DNA of 64,000 nt, taken from positions 1-64,000 of the forward strand of contig CALDUK010000003.1 in NCBI GenBank assembly GCA_937924905.1. The letters run 5' to 3'. The translations under genes were made by a program, and so were the position numbers. Source of the DNA: an uncultured Paracoccaceae bacterium (GTDB lineage: Bacteria; Pseudomonadota; Alphaproteobacteria; Rhodobacterales; Rhodobacteraceae). The notes under the pieces are model-generated. The model saw nothing but the letters and a program-made list of their open reading frames with translations. It searched no databases and was not told the origin of the DNA. Each line of letters begins with the position of its first letter. Position 1 is the stretch's first letter. Shown in pieces: positions 29,162-42,742 of the stretch.

Positions 29162-30112
29162 TTAATGTGTGAGAAACCCAGGCCCTGCCCTGTCCAGAAG
29201 CGTTGCTGCCAGCGCCCGGCCCATTTCCGGGCCGTCTTCGATCGCCCCGTCTGTTCCATCTGCCTGCGCTTCTGATCCGTCGATCCGCAAGATCTCGCCC
29301 CGCAGTTTCATCGATCCGCCGTCCAGTTCGGCCAATCCAGCGATAGGTGTCTGACACGACCCATCAAGCGCTTTCAGAAACGCGCGTTCTGCGGCAAGGC
29401 GCTGGACGGTCGGCGTGTCACTGATAGCAGAAAGCATGTCGCCTGCGCGCGTGTCATCGCGTCGGCGTTCGATGCCGATGGCACCCTGGGCAACGGCTGG
29501 CAACATCTCGTCTGTTGGGATTGGCGTTGCGGACAAATCGGTCAACCCGAGACGGCGCAGACCGGCCATAGCCAGAAACGTGCCGGTGGCGACCCCGTCT
29601 TCCAATTTCCGAAGGCGGGTTTGAACATTGCCGCGAAATTCGACGATTTGCAGATCGGGGCGTTTGTGCAGCAATTGTGATTTGCGGCGCAGGCTGGATG
29701 TGCCAACAACGGTGCCTTCGGGCAAATCCGCCAATGCGGTGCCGTCAAGCGTTAGAAAGGCGTCGCGCACGTCTTCGCGCGGCAGACAACAATCAATGAT
29801 CAATCCTTCCGGTTGCAGGACCGGCATGTCCTTCATCGAATGCACCGCGATATCGATACTACCATCAAGTAGGGCGTCTTCGATTTCGCGGGTAAAGAGA
29901 CCTTTGCCGCCAATCTCGCCCAGAGGCCGGTCAAGTATCTTGTCACCGGTGGTTTTGATCACGACGATTTCGAACGCGTCTTCGGGCAGATCAAAAGCCT
30001 TGCCCAGACGTGCGCGCGTTTCGTGGGCTTGGGCTAATGCAAGCGGGGACCCACGGGTGCCGATGCGAAAAGGCGCATCCGGATTTGGTAGCGAAGTCAT
30101 GGGAATAGACAT
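29162..30112 (-). CDS. hemC: Hydroxymethylbilane synthase (porphobilinogen deaminase)
   Basis: Polymerises four porphobilinogens to hydroxymethylbilane in tetrapyrrole synthesis. The product has 316 residues. The substrate-binding blocks are IGTRGSPLALAQA, AVHSMKDMP and VGTSSLRRKSQL. The dipyrromethane-cofactor Cys is in ALDGSCQTPIAG (about residue 250). The start is ATG 30112; an in-frame ATG at 30100 is equally weak in ribosome-binding site. It is divergent from hemE, with starts 64 bp apart, so their promoters overlap. Confidence 0.95.
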   Translation of the reverse strand: MSIPMTSLPNPDAPFRIGTRGSPLALAQAHETRARLGKAFDLPEDAFEIVVIKTTGDKILDRPLGEIGGKGLFTREIEDALLDGSIDIAVHSMKDMPVLQPEGLIIDCCLPREDVRDAFLTLDGTALADLPEGTVVGTSSLRRKSQLLHKRPDLQIVEFRGNVQTRLRKLEDGVATGTFLAMAGLRRLGLTDLSATPIPTDEMLPAVAQGAIGIERRRDDTRAGDMLSAISDTPTVQRLAAERAFLKALDGSCQTPIAGLAELDGGSMKLRGEILRIDGSEAQADGTDGAIEDGPEMGRALAATLLDRAGPGFLTH

Positions 30113-30176
30113 ACGCGGTTGACAAAGAAGTGTCTACTTGGGACGACAGTTTTCGAAGATATGGAAGGGTCGAATT

Positions 30177-31211
30177 ATGTCCGAGAAACTGCTGATGCGC
30201 GCGTTGGGCGGCGAAACCTTGGATGTCCCCCCAATCTGGATGATGCGGCAAGCCGGGCGGTATCTGCCGGAATACCGCGCCACCCGGGCCGAAGCGGGCG
30301 ATTTTCTCAGCCTGTGCTACAACCCGGACCTTGCGGCCGAGGTGACCCTGCAACCGATCCGGCGCTATGGTTTTGATGCGGCAATCCTGTTTGCCGATAT
30401 TCTTTTGATCCCAGACGCCTTGGGTAGTGATCTGTGGTTCGTGACCGGCGAAGGCCCCCGCCTGTCGACAATCGAAACCGAGGATGATTTTGCCGCCCTG
30501 AAACGAGGGGACGACATTCATGGTCATTTGGCTCCGGTATATGAAACCTTGCGTATCCTCTCGCGGGAGCTGCCGGAAGAAACAACATTGATCGGGTTCG
30601 CGGGCATGCCGTGGACGGTGGCAACCTATATGATTGCAGGACGCGGGACGCCCGACCAAGCGCCGGCCCATGCGCTTAAGGCGGAAAACCCAACTCTGTT
30701 TAACGCATTGATGGACCGGCTGACCGACGCGACGATCGCCTATCTTTCGGCCCAGATTGAAGCCGGGGCCGAGGTGGTCAAACTGTTCGACAGTTGGGCC
30801 GGTTCGCTGAAAGGTCAGGACTTTGATGATTATGCATTGGCGCCGGCCAAGCGGATTGTCTCTGCGCTGAAGGCCAAGCACCCGGACGTGCCGATCATCG
30901 CATTCCCGCGTGAAGGCGGGGACCGCTATGTCGGCTTTGCCAAGGCAACCGGCGCGGATTGCGTGGCGCTGGACAATTCCGTTGATGCCGCGTGGGCCGC
31001 CCAGCATGTGCAATCAGATGGCTGTGTTCAGGGCAATTTGGCGTCGTCCCATATGGTCACCGGCGGCGATGATATGGTGCGCGAGACACGCGAGATTGTT
31101 GAAGTCTTTTCAAAAGGTCCGCATATTTTCAATCTGGGCCACGGGATCACGCCCGATGCCGATCCCGAAAACGTTCAATTGATGATCGATACCGTACGGT
31201 CGACGAGCTAA
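30177..31211 (+). CDS. hemE: Uroporphyrinogen decarboxylase
   Basis: Decarboxylates the four acetates of uroporphyrinogen III to give coproporphyrinogen III. The product is 344 residues from ATG 30177, preceded by [24 protein letters not shown] is the N-terminal signature, [13 protein letters not shown] holds part of the active site, and [16 protein letters not shown] closes the barrel. It is divergent from hemC, which acts two steps earlier, with uroporphyrinogen-III synthase between them in the pathway. hemD is not visible here. Confidence 0.96.
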   Translation: MSEKLLMRALGGETLDVPPIWMMRQAGRYLPEYRATRAEAGDFLSLCYNPDLAAEVTLQPIRRYGFDAAILFADILLIPDALGSDLWFVTGEGPRLSTIETEDDFAALKRGDDIHGHLAPVYETLRILSRELPEETTLIGFAGMPWTVATYMIAGRGTPDQAPAHALKAENPTLFNALMDRLTDATIAYLSAQIEAGAEVVKLFDSWAGSLKGQDFDDYALAPAKRIVSALKAKHPDVPIIAFPREGGDRYVGFAKATGADCVALDNSVDAAWAAQHVQSDGCVQGNLASSHMVTGGDDMVRETREIVEVFSKGPHIFNLGHGITPDADPENVQLMIDTVRSTS

Positions 31212-31332
31212 AGCAGGCGACGTCAGCAAAAACTTGCGCGACCTGGGCTTGCGACAATTCGACGGACATAAATCTGACAGGTTTCCCGCCATATTTGCGG
31301 AAACGCCTATTCGCAATTTGTTGGGAAAATGC

Positions 31333-31866
31333 ATGACTTTTGTGAAAGCCGCGTGCGCGGCCACCGTGACGCTTTTGATTTTAGCCGCTTCGGTTTCAGC
31401 CGGGGACAAAGTGGATGACCACGGCGAAAGTATGGCCGAGATGAAAATGGTCGAACACACGGTTGGCGACCTGACACTGACGGGCGCGTTTGCGCGTGCA
31501 ACTCTTCCCAATCAGCCGGTTGCGGGCGGTTTTCTTCGCATCACGAATACAGGCGATATGGATGACCGGCTTGTGTCGGTGTCTGCCTCTTTTGCCCTAA
31601 AGGGCGAGGTCCACGAAATGGCGATGGATGGCGACACCATGAGAATGCGCAAACTGAGTGACGGACTTGTGATTCCCGCCGGCGAAACGGTGGAGTTGCA
31701 ACCGGGCGGATATCACTTGATGTTTATGAAGCTGAACACGCCGCTGGTGGAAGGCGAAATGGTTGATGCCACCCTGCTATTTGAAAATGCAGGTACCGTG
31801 ACCATTCCTTTGGCGGTTCTAGGTAAAGGCGCGAAAAGCATGGATCATTCAGAGCACGGGTCCTGA
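31333..31866 (+). CDS. PCuAC-family periplasmic copper chaperone
   Basis: Carries Cu(I) to the CuA or CuB site of cytochrome oxidase. The ATG at 31333 gives 177 residues with a signal peptide (MTFVKAACAATVTLLILAAS, cleaved near SAG). A short His/Met-rich mature start precedes the PCuAC fold. The copper-binding pattern is near canonical: His94, Met105, His128 and Met130 in VHEMAM...MRM...GYHLMFM. Another His-rich tail (SMDHSEHGS) lies at the C-terminus and may load copper. A SCO gene follows 30 bp later, a usual pairing. Confidence 0.88.
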   Translation: MTFVKAACAATVTLLILAASVSAGDKVDDHGESMAEMKMVEHTVGDLTLTGAFARATLPNQPVAGGFLRITNTGDMDDRLVSVSASFALKGEVHEMAMDGDTMRMRKLSDGLVIPAGETVELQPGGYHLMFMKLNTPLVEGEMVDATLLFENAGTVTIPLAVLGKGAKSMDHSEHGS

Positions 31867-31896
31867 CGGACAAGTTGCAAAGAACAGGAATAGGCG

Positions 31897-32484
31897 ATGT
31901 CAGGTAAGAAGCTGCGTCTTTTGTTGTGGGGTCTGGTGGGGATCAACCTTGCCGCTCTTGCGTGGGTGGGCATTGTCTCGCCTCGCATCAATCAAAACGT
32001 GCTGGATACACTGGGCCAGGGTGACTATGCGCTGCAAACAACAAGCGGCGCTGTTTTCACCGACGATGTATTGGCCGAAGGTCCGACAATGGTGTTCTTT
32101 GGCTTCACCCATTGCCCCGATGTCTGCCCAACCACGCTGGGCGACATTCTGACCTGGCAGGATACTGTGCCGGAAGCGGCCGATATGAACGTCTTTTTCG
32201 TAACCGTCGATCCAGATCGGGATACAACGGATATTCTTGCGGATTACGTTGGCTGGGTTGATGGCGTCCAAGGCGTCACAGGCACGCAGGAAGAGGTCGA
32301 TAAAGCTCTACAGGCGTTCCGCATCTATGCTTCCCGCGTTCCGTTGGAAGACGGGGACTATACGATGGATCATTCGGCTTCGGTTCTGCTGTTCGACAAA
32401 AAGGGCCGGTACACGGACCGCATTCGGTATCAGGAAGATATCGACAGCGCGGCCGAAAAGCTGCGCAGCGCTGTTAATTCCTAA
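31897..32484 (+). CDS. SCO1/SenC-family copper metallochaperone
   Basis: A membrane-anchored thioredoxin-fold protein required for assembly of the oxidase CuA site. The product has 195 residues with an N-terminal membrane anchor (about 8-26). The CPDVCP motif has Cys73 and Cys77, and the third copper ligand His159 is in MDHSASVLLFDKKG. It follows the PCuAC gene 30 bp downstream, and the two proteins are thought to act sequentially in copper transfer. Its stop overlaps the stop of the convergent TerB-like gene by 4 bp. No oxidase subunit is visible in the window. Confidence 0.94.
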   Translation: MSGKKLRLLLWGLVGINLAALAWVGIVSPRINQNVLDTLGQGDYALQTTSGAVFTDDVLAEGPTMVFFGFTHCPDVCPTTLGDILTWQDTVPEAADMNVFFVTVDPDRDTTDILADYVGWVDGVQGVTGTQEEVDKALQAFRIYASRVPLEDGDYTMDHSASVLLFDKKGRYTDRIRYQEDIDSAAEKLRSAVNS

Positions 32485-33218
32485 GCTGGCCGCAGTGTCA
32501 GCGCGCGGTTCCTGAGCAGTGCCACAGGCGAAACGCCCTGAAGCGGTTCCACGCCATCTTGCCACTCATTCAATGCGGCTTTTGCCGCGCGGATGTCATC
32601 GGCAGACGCGCCTATGTCGTCTGACAATTGCTCGATCAATTCGGTAATGGCGGGAGATGGTGGTCGCCCGACACAGCCCACCATGAAGGCCGCAGCCAAA
32701 GCGCGCCGGCGCCCGATGGACGTCTGGACCGGATCAAGACGCATGGTCGTTTGATCCTGCAGCGCGTCGCCAAAACGGCTGAGGAAATGGTCCAGCAAAC
32801 GCGGTTCCAGATCATGACCTGTGACGATTTTATAGACATCGCGCACCTCGTCACGGGCGATTTTTCCGTGCGCGCGGGCCATCAGAAACATGGCAGATAG
32901 AATTGCCGCGCTTTCCTGCGCGTCAGGTTCCGATCGTCCGTCGGCGATGCGGCGTTGGTCGCGTGTCATAAGAAAAATCGCGGCCCCTGTGAAAGCAAGG
33001 CTTAGCCCAATGATCGGCACAGGTTTGATTTCCATCGCCATTCCGCCCATGCCTTCGCCGCCTGCGTCCCCTTCCAGGATGGTTCGGCAAATGTCGGCCA
33101 AAAGCGCACCACCGCCAAGGCCAAGGGCCTGGTCCAGCGTGGCGAGAACGGCAAAGCCGCAGAGCCCGATCAGACTGTAGGTCGATGCAGTGTTCACAAT
33201 GACATCCCCATGCAACAT
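32481..33218 (-). CDS. TerB-like membrane protein
   Basis: The product has 245 residues. Two N-terminal hydrophobic segments (about 13-34 and 66-84) are separated by a Gly/Met-rich loop (GDAGGEGMGGMAMEIK). A soluble C-terminal part (about 100-215) with ESAAILSAMFLMARAHGKIA and helical repeats resembles the TerB/DnaJ-associated helical fold. Its role is unknown; tellurite resistance is only a family label. It converges on the SCO gene. Confidence 0.65.
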   Translation of the reverse strand: MLHGDVIVNTASTYSLIGLCGFAVLATLDQALGLGGGALLADICRTILEGDAGGEGMGGMAMEIKPVPIIGLSLAFTGAAIFLMTRDQRRIADGRSEPDAQESAAILSAMFLMARAHGKIARDEVRDVYKIVTGHDLEPRLLDHFLSRFGDALQDQTTMRLDPVQTSIGRRRALAAAFMVGCVGRPPSPAITELIEQLSDDIGASADDIRAAKAALNEWQDGVEPLQGVSPVALLRNRALTLRPA

Positions 33219-33296
33219 GTGCCTGATGTTTCTGACAAGAATTTATGGCAGCTTTGAGGCTACGTGCGGCCGATGAATGCACAGTAAACAAAGCAA

Positions 33297-33321
33297 AAGG
33301 CCCCCGTAAATCGGGGGCCTT
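33297..33321 (-). terminator. Terminator of the atp operon
   Basis: A 10-bp stem AAGGCCCCCG/CGGGGGCCTT with a 5-nt loop lies 25 bp after the atpC stop. On the minus strand it is followed by TTGCTTTG beyond the AAGG-closing pairs, giving a T-rich tail. It is a good intrinsic terminator. Confidence 0.9.
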
Positions 33322-33345
33322 CACAAATCAGAATTTGGGCGATTG

Positions 33346-33741
33346 TCAGCCGAGCGCGTCGCGCAAAGCCTCAAGATCAGCAACACGTTTGGCCGCATCG
33401 TCGGCACGCGCTCCGTCTGCACCGTCACGCGCCGCTTCGGCAGTGGCGATCCGTTCGGCCAACATATCCATCGACACCTCGCCGCGCGGCACCGCTTCGT
33501 CAGCCAAAATGGTCGCGCCGTCTGCCGTGATCTGGGCGAAGCCACCGGTCACTGCATATTCCTGCGTACCACCGTCCATATCGACAACCAAAATGCCAGG
33601 ACGCATCGTTGTGACGACAGGCGAATGGTCCGGCATTGCCGTCAGGTCGCCGTCAGAGCCCGGGATAAGGACAGACGTGGCCTGCCCAGACGCCAGTTTG
33701 CGTTCGGGCGAGACCAGATCGAATTGCATCGTGTCAGCCAT
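33346..33741 (-). CDS. atpC: F1-ATP synthase epsilon subunit
   Basis: Part of the central stalk; it regulates ATPase activity. The product has 131 residues. The N-terminal beta sandwich (MQFDLVSPERKLASGQATSV, LIPGSDGDLTAMPDHSPVVT) is complete. The C-terminal helical hairpin is present (AERIATAEAARDGADGARAD). Last gene of the operon, 9 bp after atpD, with a terminator following. Confidence 0.96.
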   Translation of the reverse strand: MADTMQFDLVSPERKLASGQATSVLIPGSDGDLTAMPDHSPVVTTMRPGILVVDMDGGTQEYAVTGGFAQITADGATILADEAVPRGEVSMDMLAERIATAEAARDGADGARADDAAKRVADLEALRDALG

Positions 33742-33750
33742 AAGGCCCCC

Positions 33751-36062
<2,312 letters not shown>

Positions 36063-36095
36063 CTACCCTATCCTTCCCGGGTGTCTGCGTTGGTC

Positions 36096-37634
<1,539 letters not shown>

Positions 37635-38195
37635 TTATCCGACCTCTTTCATAGTATTCTGCAGGCTCATGAGCTTGGAGCGGATCGAGGTGTCGATCAT
37701 CTTCGAGCCCACTTTAACGATAAGACCGCCGATGAGGGTTTCATCAACGGTCACATTCATCTTCACATCCTTGCCGACGGCTTTCTTCAGCGTGGCAACA
37801 AGGTCTTTTTCCTGTTTGGCTGTCAGCTTTTTCGCCGCCTGCACTTCGGCAGTAACTTCGCCTTTTTCGTCCGCAATCCGGTCGCGCAATGCGTCAACCA
37901 ATTGAGGCAGAACGAAAAGCCGACGCTTCGCGGCCATCAGTTTAAGCGTATTGGCAACGGTCGCTGACAGGCCCATCTTGTCGGCCAAAGCCGAAACGGC
38001 TGCGCCTTGCGCATCTCGCGAATAGATGGGCGAGTGGATCAGGTCACGGAAATCGGAACTGTCGCTGATGGTTGCATCAAGCGTTTCGATGTCCTTTTCC
38101 AGCGCTTTCAAATCCTTGCCGTCTTTGGCAAGCTCGAAAACCGCTGTGGCATAGCGCGCCGCTATACCCGAGGAGATTGACGCAGTTTCTGACAC
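37635..38195 (-). CDS. atpH: F1-ATP synthase delta subunit
   Basis: Connects F1 to the peripheral stalk. The product has 186 residues from a GTG start with AGGGG just upstream. The N-terminal helical bundle includes [16 protein letters not shown], and [20 protein letters not shown] is the C-terminal signature. It leads the F1 operon; the F0 genes (atpI, B, E, F) are not in the window, in line with the split F0/F1 arrangement of alphaproteobacteria. Confidence 0.96.
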   Translation of the reverse strand: MSETASISSGIAARYATAVFELAKDGKDLKALEKDIETLDATISDSSDFRDLIHSPIYSRDAQGAAVSALADKMGLSATVANTLKLMAAKRRLFVLPQLVDALRDRIADEKGEVTAEVQAAKKLTAKQEKDLVATLKKAVGKDVKMNVTVDETLIGGLIVKVGSKMIDTSIRSKLMSLQNTMKEVG

Positions 38196-38463
38196 GTGTC
38201 CCCTTTCCCACGTTAGTATCTCGGTCTTGTCACTGGTCCAGACACGACGTTTGGACCTTTGGCGACGACCCCGCCGAACGGCATAAAGTACGAAGCCAGC
38301 GGTCTCCTAACAGAGGGTTCCGTCGCTCGCAACACCCATGGGTGCAGGAGTTGAATGAAAGGTTAACGATTTATCAATCACTTAGCACAAGGTGCGACCC
38401 TTTGTTCATTTGTTTGGCTGTGGGATTTGCCCGATTCCGTAAATTTGGACCGTTTTGACCGGC

Positions 38464-39210
38464 TCAAACAGGCTTCGGCTCGGGAACGGCGATGCCATCG
38501 AGGACCCGCAAAGGCCGCCGGATTGCTTCGGGCAGGCCTGTGCGCGGCGGGGCCGGCACTTGTTTTGACACTTCGACAATCAAAACACCGCCTGCAAACC
38601 GGTTTGACACTCGTCCCCCAACACGTTCCCAGAACGCACTGGTTTTAAGCCAGAACTTGGTTTCTTTGGGTGGATGGAAAAGCGCTGCGACATGCCGTTC
38701 GGGCCGCAACCCGATTGCGGCCAGCATCGCTTCTAGTTGGCCCAACGAATATGGGCGGCCAAACCCAAACGGCGTTTGATCCCGCCTTGCCCAAAGACCG
38801 GCGCGATTTGGAACGATGAACAGCCCGCGACCTTCGGGGGCCAAAACCCTGTAACATTCGTCCAATAGCGCAATCGGGTCTTCGCTGGTTTCCAACCCGT
38901 GCAGCACGACGAGGCGGTCAAGGCTGTCGTTTTCAAGCGGCCAGTTGGTTTCTTCGCAAAGGACTGACACGTTTTCCATGCCCGCAGGCCACGGCATGAC
39001 CCCCTGCTGTCCCGGCATCAACGCAACAACGCGGCGCGCTTTGGCCATGTAGGGGCGCAGCAATGGGGCTGCAAAGCCAAAGCCCGCGCAATTCAGACCA
39101 TTCGCCTCTGGCCACAGCATCTGAACCTGCTCGCGTATGGCTTTCTGTGCGGCACGCCCAAGTTGCGTCCGATAGTAGAAAGTTCGAAGATCGAGCACAT
39201 CAAGATGCAT
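38464..39210 (-). CDS. Class I SAM-dependent methyltransferase
   Basis: The product has 248 residues. A Methyltransf_11-type domain is visible: [20 protein letters not shown] near the SAM-binding start, [18 protein letters not shown]-like block at about 90-108 ([17 protein letters not shown]), and [20 protein letters not shown]. The usual glycine-rich GxGxG motif is modified (GFGFA). The C-terminal part is Arg/Pro-rich. The substrate is unknown. The gene is divergent from gloB with 59 bp between starts, a pairing I believe common in Rhodobacterales. Confidence 0.85.
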   Translation of the reverse strand: MHLDVLDLRTFYYRTQLGRAAQKAIREQVQMLWPEANGLNCAGFGFAAPLLRPYMAKARRVVALMPGQQGVMPWPAGMENVSVLCEETNWPLENDSLDRLVVLHGLETSEDPIALLDECYRVLAPEGRGLFIVPNRAGLWARRDQTPFGFGRPYSLGQLEAMLAAIGLRPERHVAALFHPPKETKFWLKTSAFWERVGGRVSNRFAGGVLIVEVSKQVPAPPRTGLPEAIRRPLRVLDGIAVPEPKPV

Positions 39211-39269
39211 TGCGTCGCGCCCGGCTTTGTTCGACAGTTGTCACCAAGGATAAACAAAGGACCGGACGG

Positions 39270-40025
39270 ATGTCTTTCGAAATTGTCACGATTCCCTGCC
39301 TTTCGGATAATTATGCATATCTTGTCCGCGTCGGAGGCCGAACTGCCTTGATCGATGCGCCCGAAGCCGAGCCTATCGCGGCCGAGGTTGCAAAACGCGG
39401 TTGGTCAATTGACGAGATCTGGATCACCCATCACCACGACGATCATATAGCCGGGGTCGAGGCGCTGCGCGATGGGGCTATCGTGCGCGGGGCTGAGCGC
39501 GATGCGCACCGCCTGCCAAAACTTGATTTTGCCCTCAGCGATGGCGACGGTTTCGACTTTGCCGGGTCGTCCGTGTCGGTCATGGATGTCTCGGGCCACA
39601 CCATCGGGCACATTGCTTTTCACGTGCCGGATGCCAAAGCCGCTTTCACCGCCGACAGCCTGATGGCTTTGGGGTGTGGGCGGGTCTTTGAAGGTACGTT
39701 CGATCAAATGTGGGCGAGCCTGTCCAAACTTGCAGCCTTGCCCGGGGACACCTTGATTTGTTCAGGACACGAATACACCGAAGCAAATGCCCGCTTTGCC
39801 CTGACAATCGAGCCTGAAAACGCCGATTTGCTGGCCCGGATCACCCGCATCAAACAAGCGCGCGCGGACGGAAAACCAACGGTGCCATCGCTTTTATCCG
39901 AGGAATTAGAGACAAATCCGTTCCTGCGCGCGGGGTTGGCAGAGGTCAAAACGCACCTAAATATGGCTGAAGCGGACGATGCAGCGGTTTTCGCAGAAAT
40001 ACGACGCCGCAAGGATTCGTTCTGA
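39270..40025 (+). CDS. gloB: Hydroxyacylglutathione hydrolase (glyoxalase II)
   Basis: Hydrolyses S-lactoylglutathione to lactate and glutathione in methylglyoxal detoxification. The ATG at 39270 gives 251 residues. The metallo-beta-lactamase metal site THHHDDH is present, together with VSGHTIGHIAFHVP and the C-terminal CSGHEYTEANARFAL. The C-terminal substrate domain ends with EIRRRKDSF, typical of the family. An ORF extension upstream would run into the divergent methyltransferase gene and is rejected. Confidence 0.95.
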   Translation: MSFEIVTIPCLSDNYAYLVRVGGRTALIDAPEAEPIAAEVAKRGWSIDEIWITHHHDDHIAGVEALRDGAIVRGAERDAHRLPKLDFALSDGDGFDFAGSSVSVMDVSGHTIGHIAFHVPDAKAAFTADSLMALGCGRVFEGTFDQMWASLSKLAALPGDTLICSGHEYTEANARFALTIEPENADLLARITRIKQARADGKPTVPSLLSEELETNPFLRAGLAEVKTHLNMAEADDAAVFAEIRRRKDSF

Positions 40026-40204
40026 TATCGCCACATTTTGCCTCAAATTTATGCCCAACATTCCCTGCAAGGGAAAAATGTGAGCGGTTGTGAAGAAAAA
40101 ACTCTTGAAGGTTTGGGATTCTAACCGAACTCTAAGGGTAAGATGTATAGGTCTGTCGGGGGCCATCCACGTCCCCAGGACCCTTGTGAAAGGAGCACTA
40201 GAGC

Positions 40205-42535
40205 GTGCCATCGTTTTCCAAAACGCTCGAAGACGCGATACATGCGGCACTTGCCATTGCCAATTCGCGTCGCCACGAGCTCGCCACGCTGGAGCATTTG
40301 CTGTTAGCGCTGATCGACGAACCGGACGCAGCCAAGGTGATGCAGGCCTGTTCTGTAGATCTGGACGAGCTTCGCAGAACATTGAATGATTTCATCGACG
40401 ACGACCTGTCGACGCTGGTAACTGAAATCGAAGGGTCGGAAGCCGTACCAACGGCAGCCTTCCAGCGGGTCATTCAGCGCGCAGCCATCCACGTTCAGTC
40501 GTCGGGCCGCACCGAAGTCACAGGCGCCAATGTGCTGGTCGCCATTTTCGCTGAACGCGAGTCGAACGCGGCTTATTTCCTGCAGGCACAGGACATGACC
40601 CGCTATGACGCCGTCAACTTCATTGCCCACGGTGTTGCGAAAGACCCCTCTTTTGGCGAAAGCCGGTCTGTCAGCGGCGCCCCCGAATTTGAAGAAGAAC
40701 AACCCAGCGGCGACACGCCAACAGAAGAAGAAAACAAAGAATCCGCGCTGGCGAAATATTGCGTGGATCTAAACACCAAGGCCATTCAGGGCGATGTCGA
40801 TCCGTTGATCGGGCGCGCGCATGAGGTTGAACGATGCGTGCAGGTGCTTTGCCGCCGGCGCAAAAACAATCCCTTGCTGGTTGGCGACCCCGGCGTTGGC
40901 AAAACTGCCATTGCCGAAGGTCTGGCGAAAAAAATCGTCGAAAAATCCACGCCCGAGGTTTTGCAGGGTGCGACGATCTATTCGCTGGATATGGGCGCGC
41001 TTCTGGCCGGGACCCGCTATCGCGGCGATTTTGAAGAACGTTTGAAAGCCGTTGTGACGGAACTGGAAGAACATCCAGACGCCATCCTCTTTATCGACGA
41101 AATCCATACAGTGATCGGCGCAGGGGCAACCAGCGGCGGGGCGATGGATGCATCGAACTTGCTGAAACCCGCATTGCAAGGCGGCAAGCTGCGGTGCATG
41201 GGGTCGACCACCTACAAAGAATTTCGGCAGCATTTCGAAAAAGACCGTGCGCTGTCGCGCCGGTTCCAGAAAATCGACGTGACCGAGCCTTCGGTGGATG
41301 ACAGCGTTCAAATCCTGTTGGGCCTGAAGCCCTACTTTGAAGATCACCACAGCGTCACCTACACCGATGATGCCGTGCGCACGGCTGTCGAGTTGTCGGC
41401 GCGTTATATCAACGACCGGAAATTGCCCGACAAAGCCATCGACGTCATTGACGAAGCTGGCGCGGCGCAACATCTGGTCGCAGAGGCCGAGCGCGCAAAA
41501 ACCATTGATGTGACGCAAATCGAAAACGTGGTCGCAAAAATTGCGCGCATCCCGCCGAAAAACGTCAGCAAAGATGATGCGGCAGTTCTGAAAGACCTGG
41601 AAGCCACGTTGAAGCGCGTGGTCTTTGGACAGGACAAAGCAATCGAAGCCCTGTCCTCTGCCATCAAACTGTCGCGCGCAGGTTTGCGCGAACCGGAAAA
41701 ACCCATCGGCAACTACCTGTTTGCCGGTCCAACGGGCGTCGGCAAGACCGAGGTCGCCAAGCAATTGGCGGACACTCTGGGTGTCGAGCTTCTGCGTTTC
41801 GACATGTCGGAATACATGGAGAAACATGCGGTCAGCCGCCTGATTGGCGCACCGCCGGGCTATGTCGGGTTTGACCAGGGCGGTCTTCTGACCGATGGCG
41901 TAGATCAGCACCCCCATTGCGTCTTGTTGCTTGACGAGATTGAAAAAGCGCACCCGGATGTGTTCAACATCCTTTTGCAGGTCATGGACCATGGGTCACT
42001 GACCGATCACAACGGGCGCAAAGTCGATTTCCGGAACGTTATCCTGATTATGACTTCAAACGCGGGGGCCGCTGATATGGCCAAAGCTGCGGTTGGGTTT
42101 GGCCGCGACAAGCGCGAAGGCGAAGACACCGCAGCAATTGAACGGACCTTCACACCTGAATTCCGCAATCGTCTGGACGCGGTGATTAGTTTTGGTGCGC
42201 TGCCGAAAGACGTCATCCTGCAAATCGTCGAGAAATTCGTATTGCAGCTTGAGGCGCAGCTGATGGATCGCGGTGTTCACATTGAACTGACCCGGCCCGC
42301 GGCAGAAATTCTGGCCGACAAAGGGTATGACGACAAAATGGGCGCCCGCCCCTTGGCCCGCGTCATTCAAGAAGAAATCAAGAAACCGCTGGCAGAAGAA
42401 TTGCTCTTCGGCAAGCTGGCCAAGGGCGGCATCGTCAAGGTCGGCGTCAAAGACGGCAAGCTTGAGCTTCGGATCGAACACAAAACCAAGCGAATTTCTT
42501 CAAAGAAGAAACCGCCATTGCTGACAGCGGATTAA
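40205..42535 (+). CDS. clpA: ATP-dependent Clp protease ATP-binding subunit ClpA
   Basis: The unfoldase partner of ClpP, 776 residues from a GTG with AAAGGAG upstream. The N-domain (about 1-145) binds ClpS and substrates. The first AAA+ module has Walker A GDPGVGKTAIAEGLAKKI and the second has FAGPTGVGKTEVAKQLADTL. The ClpP-docking loop reads VGFGRDKREGED near residue 635. The clpS gene, often immediately upstream, is not there: the 179 bp before clpA contain no reading frame for it. Confidence 0.96.
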   Translation: MPSFSKTLEDAIHAALAIANSRRHELATLEHLLLALIDEPDAAKVMQACSVDLDELRRTLNDFIDDDLSTLVTEIEGSEAVPTAAFQRVIQRAAIHVQSSGRTEVTGANVLVAIFAERESNAAYFLQAQDMTRYDAVNFIAHGVAKDPSFGESRSVSGAPEFEEEQPSGDTPTEEENKESALAKYCVDLNTKAIQGDVDPLIGRAHEVERCVQVLCRRRKNNPLLVGDPGVGKTAIAEGLAKKIVEKSTPEVLQGATIYSLDMGALLAGTRYRGDFEERLKAVVTELEEHPDAILFIDEIHTVIGAGATSGGAMDASNLLKPALQGGKLRCMGSTTYKEFRQHFEKDRALSRRFQKIDVTEPSVDDSVQILLGLKPYFEDHHSVTYTDDAVRTAVELSARYINDRKLPDKAIDVIDEAGAAQHLVAEAERAKTIDVTQIENVVAKIARIPPKNVSKDDAAVLKDLEATLKRVVFGQDKAIEALSSAIKLSRAGLREPEKPIGNYLFAGPTGVGKTEVAKQLADTLGVELLRFDMSEYMEKHAVSRLIGAPPGYVGFDQGGLLTDGVDQHPHCVLLLDEIEKAHPDVFNILLQVMDHGSLTDHNGRKVDFRNVILIMTSNAGAADMAKAAVGFGRDKREGEDTAAIERTFTPEFRNRLDAVISFGALPKDVILQIVEKFVLQLEAQLMDRGVHIELTRPAAEILADKGYDDKMGARPLARVIQEEIKKPLAEELLFGKLAKGGIVKVGVKDGKLELRIEHKTKRISSKKKPPLLTAD

Positions 42536-42554
42536 GCTGACACGAATATCAGAG

Positions 42555-42582
42555 AAGGCGCCCTTTGCGGCGCCTTTTTTGT
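42555..42582 (+). terminator. Terminator of clpA
   Basis: An 8-bp stem AAGGCGCC/GGCGCCTT with a 6-nt loop is followed by TTTTGTTT, starting 20 bp after the clpA stop. It is a textbook intrinsic terminator. Confidence 0.93.
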
Positions 42583-42742
42583 TTGGACGTCGCTCAGACA
42601 AGGCGACGTCGGGGCGACAGATATAGCGAACATAGAGCCAGAGTCCGGCGCATCTTAACCAACGAAACAAATCGTAAGACCGTCGGTTTTTGCTGCGTTG
42701 CCTAAATCAAAGCGCGGCAACCTTCAGCCCCGGGACTGAGAA

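Noticed and set aside
40100-40204. Heat-shock (RpoH) promoter for clpA
   Set aside because: CTTGAAG is present near 40103 but no matching -10 element stands at the required distance.
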